Made by a program: the position numbers and the translations under genes
Shown: one piece after another, positions 28,105 to 36,759 of the stretch
Position numbering within the stretch: position 1 is the stretch's first letter
Layout of the letters: each line of letters begins with the position of its first letter
Notes under the pieces: model-generated
What the model was told of the DNA's origin: nothing
The model's input: only the letters and a program-made list of their open reading frames with translations
Databases searched by the model: none
Source of the DNA: Kiloniella laminariae
GTDB lineage: Bacteria > Pseudomonadota > Alphaproteobacteria > Kiloniellales > Kiloniellaceae
Assembly: GCF_027214005.1 (NCBI RefSeq)
Contig: NZ_JAPWGY010000001.1
Coordinates: forward strand, 558,001 to 622,000
Direction: 5' to 3'
DNA length: 64,000 nt

Positions 28105-30882
28105 CTAGTTTGTTTTCTTGCGGGATTCAAGAAGGGCCTTGATTTCATCAAGACGTTTTTGTGCCGCTTCCAAGCCATGGTCAGCCGACTGGCCGTACCA
28201 GTAAGTCGCTTCCTGTAAATCGCCGGGGCGTCCCAGACCTTTCTGAAAGATCTCGCCCATTTGGTACTCTGCTTCGGGCAGGCTTTGTTTTGCAGCAGCC
28301 AGTGTCCAGTGAAATCCTTCAGCGAAATCCGGGGGAGTGATTCTGTTGATATACAGATAGCCAAGGGCGAACTGGGCTTCCGGCAGGTTTTGATCCGCTG
28401 CTTTTCTGAACCATTTCAAGGCTTCGCTTCTGTTGGCGGCTGTGCCACTGCCGTTTTCATAACTATGGCCAAGAAAGTACTGATAGGTAGCGCTGCCCTG
28501 TTCTGCAGCTTTCCTGATCCAGAAGAAAGCTTGGCTGCTGTCCTGGGGCGTACCCTGACCTTCCTGATACATCCGGCTGAGCAGGAACTGGGCATCTTCA
28601 TGCCCGTCTTCTGCCGCGATCTTGATCATAACAAAGGCATTGACCAGATCGCTGTCGTGATAGTAGGCGCGACCCACATTCAGAAAATCCTCCGGTGTTT
28701 TCGGGGTAGCACTGTCCAGGTGATCTTTCGATTTCTGTTCCGCGTCAAATCCTGAGGACTGGCGAGATGATTCCTCTGTCGGCTGAGGCGGGTCTTGATA
28801 AGGGTTTACCTGTTCACTCAGAATTAGCCCGATCAGGTCAAGAGCAGGTTGGTAGCCCTGTTCGGCAGATTTTCCAAGCCAGTAAGTGGCTTTGTCTGTA
28901 TCCCGCTTCACGCCTTCTCCATCGAAATATCGCGTTGAGACAATAAACTGGGCTTCAGGGTCTCCTCCTTCTGCGGCACGCAACAGTCTCTGAAGCGGGG
29001 TGACAGTAATTTCAGGTTTGCGTTTCGGGAAAGGAACCTGTGATTTGTCAAAGGTCTCTTGTTGTTTGGTCGTGTTGGCAGGGGGGCTGCTGGCAATTTG
29101 TCCTGTATTATTCTCACTATCTGGTCCACTATCCGGCCCGGCTTCCTGACTAATATCGGGGCTTAACTGCTCCTGTCGGGTAGAATACTCGCTGGTGCCC
29201 TGTTCCCCTGTTGAGCTGTCATCTTTGCCCGGTGCGTCATTATATTCAGCCGCATCTTCATCTTCATCCGGGCCAAACAGCTTCTGGAACAGGCTCTGGT
29301 TTTGTGAACCAGTTCTTTTGCGCGCAGCGATCGCCCGTTCCAGGGCGTCGAAAAAGCCAAGCTTTTCGTCTGTGTCCCCGGTTGCGGGAGGCAGTTCGCC
29401 TGAGGGTTGTTCAGCTGCGGCCTGGGTCTTTTTCTCGTGTGCCTTTCTGGCGAACTGTTCTTCTATCCGGGTATTATGTCTGGCTCCTTCAGCACTGCCG
29501 AGCTTTTCTGCTCTGCGGAACCAGTCCTGCGCGATGCGGTCATCCCGGGGGACGAGCAGGCCTTCTTCATAGTATCGCGCCAAATCGAGGAGGGCGGGTT
29601 CATGGTCCTGTTCTGCCGCCCGTTTCATCCATGCCACAGCCTGTTTTGGGTCCGGCGCTGTGCCCAATCCCTTTTCATATAGCAAGGCGAGTTCGTATTG
29701 GGCTTTTACCAGGTCTTGCTGTGCGGCGGCCTTGAACCATCGTACGGCTTTTTCATAGTCCTGTTCGACCCCTTCACCGTTCAGGTGCAGGGTCGCGAGA
29801 AAGTATTGTGCGTCCCGGTCATCAGCCTTCGCGCCTTTTTCGAGCCAGAAACTGGCGAGGCCAGAATCCTTTGGAGTGCCGATCCCTTCCTGATACATCA
29901 GGCCCAGGGGGTAGAAAGCCATGTCGAAGTCCAGATCTGCCGAGCGCTTGAACCATTGGAAAGACAGATCTGGGCTGTGAAATTCGGTGTTCCTTTTAAG
30001 ATAGAGCCTGCCCAGTTCATGCATGGCAATTTCATTGCCCTGTTCCGCTGTCAGCAAATGCCATTTCAGGGACGTTGCAAGATCATGGTCTTTATTCCTT
30101 TTGTCGCCGTAGTGGATGCCGAGGTTAAACTGGGCATCCGAACTGCCCAGATCTGCTGCACGGGTCAGCAGTTGGATGCCCTTGTCGGTATCCTGTCTGA
30201 CGAGGGCATATGTGTTGTCGTTTCCATTAAGATATTGATTGCCAAGATAAAACAGGGAAGGTATGTGATCCTGTATGGCAGCTGCCGCGAGGTAGCGAAT
30301 GCCCGTTGCTGGATCGGCAGGGACCTCTTCCCCGGCCAGATATGCTTTGCCGAGAACGTATTGGGCTTCGTCATAGCCCTGTGCCGCAGCGCGAAGATAC
30401 CATTCAAAAGCGACCGGGATATCCCGGTCGGTGCCGATGCCCTTGTGATAGAGACCTGCCAGTTCAAACTGGGATCCAGCGTCGCCTGCCTGGGCTTTTT
30501 TCAGGGTCTGCTCAAACTGTTTCTGGTCCGGGGTCATGCTTTTCGAGGAGGCTTCTTCCATAAGCTGGAGCCTCGCCAGACTTTGCTTTGCATCGGGGTT
30601 GCCCTGTTCGGCGGCTTTCCGATACCAGTGAATTGCCTGTTCCTGATTCTGTTCAGTTCCGGTGCCTCTTTCCGTCATATAGCCGACAAGATACTGGGCG
30701 GCCGGGTTTCCGGCCTCGGCATGTTCGTGAAAAAAGACAAAAGCCGTGGCAAAGTCACCCTGGGTCATGGCCTGCATGGCCTCTTGCTGGGTAATGGCAA
30801 CGGCGGGGGCAACAGGAAGCAGGAACAGAAATCCGGACAGGAGAGCCGGGGTGCAAAGCCGTAACAACAAGCGAGGTAGCAT
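28105..30882 (-). CDS. large secreted Sel1-repeat protein
   Basis: A 925-residue protein with a signal peptide (FLFLLPVAPAVA) and roughly fifteen Sel1 repeats in three blocks (about 30-470, 640-690 and 750-915). Two low-complexity linkers rich in Glu, Gln, Ser and Pro (about 480-620 and 690-740) separate them, so it is likely two or three solenoids on flexible tethers. It is much longer than the two neighbouring Sel1 proteins. It could be a surface or periplasmic scaffold, but no partner is evident. Downstream, the YdeI-like gene follows after 15 bases. Confidence 0.9.
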   Translation of the reverse strand: MLPRLLLRLCTPALLSGFLFLLPVAPAVAITQQEAMQAMTQGDFATAFVFFHEHAEAGNPAAQYLVGYMTERGTGTEQNQEQAIHWYRKAAEQGNPDAKQSLARLQLMEEASSKSMTPDQKQFEQTLKKAQAGDAGSQFELAGLYHKGIGTDRDIPVAFEWYLRAAAQGYDEAQYVLGKAYLAGEEVPADPATGIRYLAAAAIQDHIPSLFYLGNQYLNGNDNTYALVRQDTDKGIQLLTRAADLGSSDAQFNLGIHYGDKRNKDHDLATSLKWHLLTAEQGNEIAMHELGRLYLKRNTEFHSPDLSFQWFKRSADLDFDMAFYPLGLMYQEGIGTPKDSGLASFWLEKGAKADDRDAQYFLATLHLNGEGVEQDYEKAVRWFKAAAQQDLVKAQYELALLYEKGLGTAPDPKQAVAWMKRAAEQDHEPALLDLARYYEEGLLVPRDDRIAQDWFRRAEKLGSAEGARHNTRIEEQFARKAHEKKTQAAAEQPSGELPPATGDTDEKLGFFDALERAIAARKRTGSQNQSLFQKLFGPDEDEDAAEYNDAPGKDDSSTGEQGTSEYSTRQEQLSPDISQEAGPDSGPDSENNTGQIASSPPANTTKQQETFDKSQVPFPKRKPEITVTPLQRLLRAAEGGDPEAQFIVSTRYFDGEGVKRDTDKATYWLGKSAEQGYQPALDLIGLILSEQVNPYQDPPQPTEESSRQSSGFDAEQKSKDHLDSATPKTPEDFLNVGRAYYHDSDLVNAFVMIKIAAEDGHEDAQFLLSRMYQEGQGTPQDSSQAFFWIRKAAEQGSATYQYFLGHSYENGSGTAANRSEALKWFRKAADQNLPEAQFALGYLYINRITPPDFAEGFHWTLAAAKQSLPEAEYQMGEIFQKGLGRPGDLQEATYWYGQSADHGLEAAQKRLDEIKALLESRKKTN

Positions 30883-30985
30883 GAATAATCCCGAAAGAAT
30901 CTCGAGGACAGGAGGCCCTTGGTTTTTGGAAATCCTAGCGGGAGATCACAACCTTTGGAAGATTTTTATTCCGGCGAGAGTCATT

Positions 30986-31039
30986 GTTAAGAGTTTTGTC
31001 GGGGTTAAGAGTTTTATCGGGGTTAAAAGCTTTATCGAA
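30986..31039. repeat. 3 x 18-bp tandem repeat at a gene end
   Basis: Three copies of an 18-bp unit (GTTAAGAGTTTTGTCGGG and variants) end inside the last codons of the nuclease gene. The third copy contains its stop codon. Confidence 0.85.
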
Positions 31040-32141
31040 CACTGCTTTGTGCAGCTTCCAGCGGGACAGCAGGATTTTCCCACCAGCAGGCACCCGCTGG
31101 ATCGGGCGGGATGCGGGCGACAAAGGGGTTTTCGATGCCAGTCAGCCGGGCGACGCGGTCATGGCGCCCCCGTTCCCACGGGCTGACGGGATCGGCCTTG
31201 CTCCAGCGTTCGAACCGGTCCGCTTCTCCTGCAATCAGCGCTACCCCGTGGCGGGCAGACATATAGAGCCAGATCCGCGCGACATCCCCGCGTTTGCAAG
31301 GCGGCGGGGCAAAGCTGCTGTTGGTGTCCTCGATCTCGCATCGGCCAAAGTCAGAGGTCTGGGCGGGGAGTTCGCCATAGCGGTCATTGCCGCGCAGGGC
31401 ATTGACCTGCCCGATGGCGGGCACAAGGTTGTGCAGATCAAAGATCATGGCCTGGGCGGCGGGTGACTCTTTCTCGCAGCGACTGCGTGAACCGCGTTTG
31501 CCGTCGGCCTCTTTGGTCCAGCAGTCAAAGTTGCGCGCTGGCATCAGCGAAGCCGGAACCACATGTTCCCACTCGACCCGACCGGCACGGTTTTTGTGTT
31601 TGTCCTGGATTTTATAGCCACAGGATTCCCCCTCTATCGAAACCGGGTCGATCTTGCCAGATCCGTCGCTGTCACCATCACTGCTGTACCTGCAGCCACA
31701 GTAAAAACTGCGCGGGCGATCCTGAAAGATGACATCATCGGCAGCGTTCTTGGCTTCGCGCCAGCTCTCAGGTTGCCATAGCGGAACTTGTTCAGCCAGT
31801 GCCCTGTTCGGGTCAGCAGGGGCAGCGGGCAGGGGCAGGCCAGCCATTTCGGACGGGGGGCTGCCGGGGGGATCGGACAGCTCTTCAGCTTGTAATTCGC
31901 CTGATGCCTGTTCACCTGATGCCTGTTCGCCTGATGTCGGTCTCGGGGGCACCTGTATCGGCGACCCTGTTCCGGATGTGACAAGCGCTGCAGCAGAGGT
32001 CTGGGCGGAAAGATCATGGGCCGATCTTTCCTGCCAGATCTGCTTCAAAAGGATGATCAGGGCAATGGCGAAGAGGGCACAGAGCGGGGGGATCAGGCGT
32101 CGGGAGAGTGATTTGCGGGAACGTGATTTGTAAGGGGGCAT
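31032..32141 (-). CDS. endonuclease I family (EndA-like) nuclease
   Basis: About 369 residues. A basic start (SRSRKSLSRRL) precedes one hydrophobic anchor, then a disordered linker with three SGEQA-type repeats. The nuclease domain follows (about 155-360): FYCGCRYSS, VEWEHVVPASLM (the catalytic His of the His-Me-finger), AQAMIFDLHNLVPAIGQVNA and NDRYGELP. It would cut DNA non-specifically in the periplasm. The start is uncertain. ATG 32141 gives a clear anchor but no Shine-Dalgarno site, and the frame is open to 32222. Confidence 0.87.
   Translation of the reverse strand: MPPYKSRSRKSLSRRLIPPLCALFAIALIILLKQIWQERSAHDLSAQTSAAALVTSGTGSPIQVPPRPTSGEQASGEQASGELQAEELSDPPGSPPSEMAGLPLPAAPADPNRALAEQVPLWQPESWREAKNAADDVIFQDRPRSFYCGCRYSSDGDSDGSGKIDPVSIEGESCGYKIQDKHKNRAGRVEWEHVVPASLMPARNFDCWTKEADGKRGSRSRCEKESPAAQAMIFDLHNLVPAIGQVNALRGNDRYGELPAQTSDFGRCEIEDTNSSFAPPPCKRGDVARIWLYMSARHGVALIAGEADRFERWSKADPVSPWERGRHDRVARLTGIENPFVARIPPDPAGACWWENPAVPLEAAQSSVR
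31896..31940. repeat. 3 x 15-bp in-frame tandem repeat in the nuclease linker
   Basis: Three 15-bp units beginning TTCGCCTGATG encode, on the minus strand, a 5-residue repeat of type SGEQA in the linker between anchor and nuclease domain. Confidence 0.8.
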
Positions 32142-32230
32142 GGATGCAATCAGAAAGAGACAATAAAGTGAGAGGGGGTATATACTGCTTGCTCTGGACA
32201 GGGCATCCACAGGCATTTTCAAGGTTGAAT

Positions 32231-32339
32231 TTTTAAAGGAAATTTGTCGTATTAAGTGTTTTGATGCAGTATGTTAGAAAGCAGAAGCGAGCTGGCTCGC
32301 CTCATATCATGTGTGTGCGGTATCGAAAGGGTTCTTTTT
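32231..32339 (+). promoter_or_regulatory. leader duplicated before two paralogous genes
   Basis: The stretch TTGTCGTATTAAG...ATGTTAGAA and the final AAAGGGTTCTTTTT before the GTG start recur with few changes at about 33365-33461, in front of the second paralogue. The shared leader probably contains the promoter and certainly the ribosome-binding site. Confidence 0.65.
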
Positions 32340-33314
32340 GTGGCAAAGCGGGATTTTCTTGGGTTGATGGCGGATCATGCCGTCATTGACATGGCAGAGG
32401 CTGCCTGGATTACGAATGATCACCTTGAGAAGATCAACTGGAAGGTCTCGCAGCTGGCCCTTCAGCAGGAAAGGGACCGCCTGAACCGTGAACTGCTTGA
32501 AAGTCACCGTGCGGCGTTGTTTGAGATCAACAACTTTCTGGAGGGGTGGGAGGAAGATGACCACCCCGGACTTACGCCCAGCGAGGAGATGTCGCAGCTC
32601 TACAGCTTCAAACATTATCTGGCGAGGCTGGAACAAAGCGACTTTCCGGATCTCTCTGACAAGGAATATCTGGAGAAAACCCGGCAGCGGGTTAACGGGC
32701 TATGGAAGGCGACCAGCGCAACCTATGGGCCGAGGCTTGCCGAGGCGGTGGAGGAGAGCGGAGAGCTGCAGAAAAAGCTGTCAGAGCTGAAGCAGCTTTA
32801 CCCCCTGATGTATGTGCGTGACCAGATGGCTGCCAAACGTTTCTGGTTTGGTCGCGAGATTACCTTCCTCAAGTTTGCTCTGGGAATCAGCGGATGCTTG
32901 CTGCTTCTGTTGTTGCGGGGAAATAGTACGTCCGGTTTTATTATCGAACCGGTCGTCGCGGGTTCCCTGACGTTTTTCGGGTTGCTAATTTTGCTGATCC
33001 AACTGCAGAAAAGTAAGGCAAGGCGTCTGCGTGCCGAACTGGAATATATCTGTGATGAAGGCGGATATCCCCTGCCGGATATCCGTGCCTACCGATTTAA
33101 TCTTGAGGGGATGATACGAACCCTGCGGGAAGACATTGGCGCGATAGTCTTTAGCAAGTGGCCCGTCCGACACGGGCCGAGTGGACTATCCGAACGCCAG
33201 GGCGCAGTTCTTGATGCGGCCTGGCTCATGGATATTATTGTGGACACAAAAAACAGGCTGATGGCGTTGAAACAGGAATACAGAACACTGGATCGGAAAC
33301 TGGACGCCCGCTAA
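32340..33314 (+). CDS. unknown coiled-coil protein with two TM helices, paralogue 1
   Basis: About 324 residues. Residues 1-60 are helical and charged, residues 60-190 contain coiled coils and the conserved block EQSDFPDLSDKEYLEKTRQR, then LKQLYPLMYVRDQM. Two hydrophobic helices follow (FALGISGCLLLLLLRG and VAGSLTFFGLLILLIQL), and a soluble C-terminal half ends in another coiled coil. A GTG start at 32340 is chosen because the sequence AAAGGGTTCTTTTTGTG is the same in its paralogue; the frame is open to 32271. No known family is recognised. The paralogue begins 148 bases after its stop. Confidence 0.75.
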   Translation: MAKRDFLGLMADHAVIDMAEAAWITNDHLEKINWKVSQLALQQERDRLNRELLESHRAALFEINNFLEGWEEDDHPGLTPSEEMSQLYSFKHYLARLEQSDFPDLSDKEYLEKTRQRVNGLWKATSATYGPRLAEAVEESGELQKKLSELKQLYPLMYVRDQMAAKRFWFGREITFLKFALGISGCLLLLLLRGNSTSGFIIEPVVAGSLTFFGLLILLIQLQKSKARRLRAELEYICDEGGYPLPDIRAYRFNLEGMIRTLREDIGAIVFSKWPVRHGPSGLSERQGAVLDAAWLMDIIVDTKNRLMALKQEYRTLDRKLDAR

Positions 33315-33461
33315 TGCAAGTTTCTGCTTGGGACCGCTTGCCATAAAGCTGGTTATTAAAAGGAGAGTTGTCGTATTAATTGTTTGAGCGCAATATGTTA
33401 GAATAATTTCAGAAGCGCGGGCGTCATCGCAAAGCGCAGCCAAAGTGAAAGGGTTCTTTTT

Positions 33462-34523
33462 GTGGCAAAGCGGGATCTCTTCTCCCTGATTGCGAAGCAG
33501 GCGGCACTACGTAAGGCAGCTTCTGCCCGGACAAACGCGGCTGAACGGCGCAAGCGCGACAGCGAGGCCCGCAAGAAGGAAATCGAGGCGGAACGCGACC
33601 GACAGGCTCTGCTCCTGCTGGAAGAACATCGCGGGGCGTTGTTTCATATCAACGAACTGCTGGACAGTCGGGAAAAGATGATGGCTGCTTCATCTTCTTC
33701 TTTTTCCGGGCAACCCGTTTCCCCCAGCGCAATGATGGAGCAGTTGCGTGAATTCCGGCATTATGTCGGGGAGCTGGAACAAAGTGACTTTCCGGACCTA
33801 TCCGACAAGGAATATCTGGTCAAAACCCGGCAGCGGGTCGCGGAGCAGTGGGAAGCAACCTGCCAGCGCTGTGGTCAGCTGATGCGCGATGTGGTGCGCC
33901 ACAAAAGTGAACTGCAACAGCATCGGCGCGAACTGGAACAGCTCTATCCCCTGATTTTCCTGCGCGATCGTATGCGTGCAGGCCGCTTCTGGTTTGACGG
34001 CGGGGTGACAAGGCTGCGTATCGGACTGGGGTTCGGGGCTTTTATCCTGCTGCTGTCCATTTTGTCCCTGGGGGAAAGCCGATACCAGGATCTGTTATTT
34101 GTCGTGACGGGCGGATTTTTGCTCTGCCTGCTTGGTCTGTTCGGTTGTTCGCTCATGCAAAAAGGTGCCAAGGACAAATTGCGGCAGGAGCTGGATCTTC
34201 TCTGCAAGTCTGAAAACTGTCCGCCACCGGTAATTGCGAAGGACTATTTTGACCTCGACGGAGTAGAGCACCTTATCCCCAATGATCTTGCCACGATTGT
34301 CTATGGCAAGCGTTACAGGACAAAGGGGAAGTCAGGCCACCCCGAACGCGACACCAGCCAGGAGGCTGAACGCGAAGCCGCCAGGCTGACCAGTGCCGGG
34401 TTGAGCGGGATTACCGATGCAATCGAAAGCGAACTGCGCGGGATCAGGCTGCAACTGGCCGAACTGGACCGCGAGCTGGGCTGGGAAGCAGCTGCAGAAA
34501 GCCCCCCGAAAACCACAACCTGA
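33462..34523 (+). CDS. unknown coiled-coil protein with two TM helices, paralogue 2
   Basis: About 353 residues, same layout as the gene before it. The shared block is EQSDFPDLSDKEYLVKTRQR, followed by LEQLYPLIFLRDRM, two TM helices (FGAFILLLSILSLG and VTGGFLLCLLGLFGCSL) and a C-terminal coiled coil. Its N-terminus is richer in Arg/Lys/Glu and has a Ser-rich insert (AASSSSFSGQP) that paralogue 1 lacks, and the middle is more Cys-containing. It starts with the same GTG context. The pair probably acts together or in alternation. No function is known. Confidence 0.78.
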   Translation: MAKRDLFSLIAKQAALRKAASARTNAAERRKRDSEARKKEIEAERDRQALLLLEEHRGALFHINELLDSREKMMAASSSSFSGQPVSPSAMMEQLREFRHYVGELEQSDFPDLSDKEYLVKTRQRVAEQWEATCQRCGQLMRDVVRHKSELQQHRRELEQLYPLIFLRDRMRAGRFWFDGGVTRLRIGLGFGAFILLLSILSLGESRYQDLLFVVTGGFLLCLLGLFGCSLMQKGAKDKLRQELDLLCKSENCPPPVIAKDYFDLDGVEHLIPNDLATIVYGKRYRTKGKSGHPERDTSQEAEREAARLTSAGLSGITDAIESELRGIRLQLAELDRELGWEAAAESPPKTTT

Positions 34524-34664
34524 TCCGGGGCGGGTATCTTGATGGTTGTCATAAAAAAATGATCTTCCCGCGTGTGCTCTCCTGACATAAACTGTCATCA
34601 GGGATGGCTATGCTGCAGCCTCTTTACAGGATTATAGCTGGGAACATGGGGACGTTCTGGTCGG

Positions 34665-34696
34665 GAAAGCCGGAAAATCGAAAAGCCGGGAAATCG
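34665..34696. repeat. 2 x 16-bp tandem repeat in an intergenic region
   Basis: GAAAGCCGGAAAATCG is followed at once by AAAAGCCGGGAAATCG, about 100 bases before the GFA-type gene. Confidence 0.75.
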
Positions 34697-34793
34697 GGGG
34701 AACAGGAACTTGGTTCCGGGTTTTTCCAATACCGCGCTGTTTAATGCCCGGCATTCTTATATACCCGGCTCACTTTTCAAATGAGGGAAAAAA

Positions 34794-35231
34794 ATGACAC
34801 AGCAGGAAAAAGCAAAAGTTGCGAAGATGACCGGAAAGTGCCTTTGCGGGGCTGTCAAATTCACGGCGACCGACGTGACCACAGATCACGGTGCCTGCCA
34901 CTGCGGCACCTGTCGCAAATGGGGCGGTGGTCCGGCGCTGGCCACGGATGTCGGCAGCATTCGCTTTGAAGGCGAAGAGAATATCTCGGTTTATGCTTCG
35001 TCGGACTGGGCCGAACGCGGTTTTTGCAAGAGCTGCGGCACCCACCTGTTCTATCGCCTCAAGGAAGGTGGCATGAACGTGGTCTGGGTCGGGGCCTTTG
35101 ACCAGCAGGAGGCCTTCTCGCTCGCAGCTGAAATCTATATCGACAGCAAACCCAAAAGCTACAACTTCGCCGGCGACCACCCGCGCCTGACCGAAGCCGA
35201 ATTCCTCAAGTCTATCGGCATGGGGGGATAA
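34794..35231 (+). CDS. GFA/CENP-V-type zinc-binding protein
   Basis: A 145-residue member of the glutathione-dependent formaldehyde-activating enzyme family (PF04828). The Cys ligands lie in GKCLCGAVKF, then ACHCGTCRKWGG, then GFCKSCGTHLF, which supply the usual two zinc sites. The founding enzyme condenses formaldehyde with glutathione, but most members have unknown activity. It is preceded by GAGGGAAAAA. A large hairpin follows. A more distant relative of the same family lies at 38.8-39.3 kb on the other strand. Confidence 0.9.
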   Translation: MTQQEKAKVAKMTGKCLCGAVKFTATDVTTDHGACHCGTCRKWGGGPALATDVGSIRFEGEENISVYASSDWAERGFCKSCGTHLFYRLKEGGMNVVWVGAFDQQEAFSLAAEIYIDSKPKSYNFAGDHPRLTEAEFLKSIGMGG

Positions 35232-35268
35232 TCAGCCCATGATCCGTTTGAAAATGACGAAAAAAATG

Positions 35269-35326
35269 GACCCGGTTCATCAAAAAACGCTGTAAACCAG
35301 CCGTTTTTATTTTGATGAATCGGGTC
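35269..35326 (+). terminator. long hairpin, probable terminator of the GFA gene
   Basis: An outer 17-base arm (GACCCGGTTCATCAAAA) pairs with its complement (one wobble) at the far end, and an inner AACGCTG/CAGCCGTT-type stem surrounds a TAAAC loop. TTTTAT follows the right arm. It starts 37 bases after the stop. Confidence 0.75.
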
Positions 35327-35594
35327 TTTTATATTGTATTTCAGCCTGTTATCGGGCCTCGGTCATAGCATAGCGGTGCATAAAGGGAAGCCATGACAAC
35401 AGGGCTGTGGTCAGTGTCACAGTACAGCGAAGCATAAAAATACCCCGCGCCTGGCAGCTGTATGGCCTTGATTCTTATCGTGGTGCTCTTGTCGGCCGTT
35501 ACTCTGAAATAATCGTGGATAGATCTTGAATCGGTTGTGCAGATGATCTTAATTTGCTACCTCTTCGTGCTGGTTTTTAAGGTGGAGACGATTG
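35327..35594. other. remainder of the intergenic region before the lipoprotein gene
   Basis: No coding frame or repeat is convincing between the hairpin and the lipoprotein gene at 35595. It presumably holds that gene's promoter. Confidence 0.35.
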
Positions 35595-35969
35595 ATGAGA
35601 GTACGAGGTTTGGTTGTGGTGTCGCTGGTTCTGTCGGGGTTGCTGGTCGCAGCTTGTGCCGAGACAAGAGATCCACAGGTGGTGAGCATAAAACAGGCTG
35701 ATGACAAGTCATTGACTTGTCAGGATATCCAGACCGAATACAAGACAAACACTGAAGTTGCGGCGAGCAAGATCTCTAAAAATAACTCGGACGATACGCA
35801 GGACATTATCGTCGGGGGCTTGATATGGCCGGGTCTGGCTGATTTCAAGAACGCCGATGGTATTGAAGGGAATGCGTTACTTGACAGGAATGTATTTCTG
35901 AGGGAATTGGCCAGCTCAAACGGTTGTGAGGTTGCTGCCTGGCCTTTGCAGCCAGTTCGATACGATTAA
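35595..35969 (+). CDS. hypothetical lipoprotein
   Basis: A 124-residue protein with a short lipoprotein signal (VVSLVLSGLLVAAC) and a mature part with LTCQDIQTEYKTNTEVAASK and a segment IIVGGLIWPGLADF that could be a glycine-rich hydrophobic helix. Similar small lipoproteins are common in Alphaproteobacteria, but their role is unknown. The ATG at 35595 follows GGTGGAG. The last Cys pair (Cys44 and the one in SSNGCEV) might form a disulphide. It appears monocistronic. Confidence 0.75.
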   Translation: MRVRGLVVVSLVLSGLLVAACAETRDPQVVSIKQADDKSLTCQDIQTEYKTNTEVAASKISKNNSDDTQDIIVGGLIWPGLADFKNADGIEGNALLDRNVFLRELASSNGCEVAAWPLQPVRYD

Positions 35970-36082
35970 TTCTTCGCGGGCAATGTTTTTACGATCAACC
36001 TGGTAAACTCCCTGTGATATTCCGGAACAGCTCAAGGCCCACACTGGCCGGACCGATCTGGAATATCTGATGGGCCTGACGC

Positions 36083-36628
36083 TCAGATGCTTTCCATCAT
36101 CAGTACGGCAGAGGTATCCGGGGCGAGGGCTTTGAAGGTGTGGGGGCGGTCGCCGGGGTAGGTGAAATAATCGCCGGGGGCCAGTTCGACCGGGGCCTCA
36201 AGCGGGCCGACCAGGGCGCGGCCGCTGCAGAGGATGACATGTTCCATGGTCCCGGCGGGGTGGGGGGCGGAATCGCGTGCCTGACCCGGCTGGACGCAGA
36301 CCCGGAAGATATCCCGCCGGGCCGAGGGTGGACAGCTGGACAGCAGGGTGGCGATATAGTTGGCTTCTGACGAGAGGGCCCTGGGGCCTTCGCCCGCGCG
36401 GATCAGCCGGGTGGTTGGCTGCGGCGCATCAATCAGGCGGCTGACGGGGATGTTCAGGGCCGTGGCCAGGGCCCAGAGGGTTTCAAGGGCGGGATTGCCT
36501 GCGCCTGATTCCAGCTGTGACAGGGTTGATTTGGCAATCCCTGCCTGTTTCGCCAGCTGCGACAGGGACAGCCCGGCGCGTTGGCGTTCGCGGGGCAGGG
36601 TGGCGGCAATCAGCTCTATCGGTTTCAT
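36083..36628 (-). CDS. XRE-family regulator with C-terminal cupin domain
   Basis: A 181-residue HTH_3 regulator: the DNA-binding domain spans about residues 5-62 (LSLSQLAKQAGIAKSTLSQL) and a small cupin occupies 100-180 (ALVGPLEAPVELAPGDYFTY and HTFKAL). Such proteins sense a small ligand or metal. It is divergent from azlCD, and both promoters lie in the 130-bp spacer that carries two GAAC-N4-GTTC palindromes, so it very probably controls azlCD. The start at 36628 lacks a strong Shine-Dalgarno site. Confidence 0.9.
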   Translation of the reverse strand: MKPIELIAATLPRERQRAGLSLSQLAKQAGIAKSTLSQLESGAGNPALETLWALATALNIPVSRLIDAPQPTTRLIRAGEGPRALSSEANYIATLLSSCPPSARRDIFRVCVQPGQARDSAPHPAGTMEHVILCSGRALVGPLEAPVELAPGDYFTYPGDRPHTFKALAPDTSAVLMMESI

Positions 36629-36684
36629 TCTGCTTGGTCTCTGTACTGGCGGGTTAACTTGTTGGTATGTTTGTTCGGTAAAAA

Positions 36685-36696
36685 GAACATAAGTTC
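36685..36696. promoter_or_regulatory. operator candidate 1 (GAAC-N4-GTTC)
   Basis: GAACATAAGTTC, near the start of the regulator gene. It matches the second palindrome 47 bp away in form, with extra CGAACAAA half-sites at 36704-36711 and 36731-36738. Confidence 0.6.
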
Positions 36697-36730
36697 ATCT
36701 TGACGAACAAAACAGCTCTTGGCACTATAA

Positions 36731-36744
36731 CGAACAAATGTTCG
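36731..36744. promoter_or_regulatory. operator candidate 2 (CGAACA-AA-TGTTCG)
   Basis: CGAACAAATGTTCG is a perfect 14-bp palindrome 16 bases before the azlC start. With the GAAC-N4-GTTC at 36685 it forms a two-site arrangement in the divergent promoter region. Confidence 0.65.
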
Positions 36745-36759
36745 ATATGGAATGAAAAG

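Noticed and set aside
30986-31039. Tandem 18-bp units considered as a CRISPR-like array
   Set aside because: The units are contiguous with no spacers.
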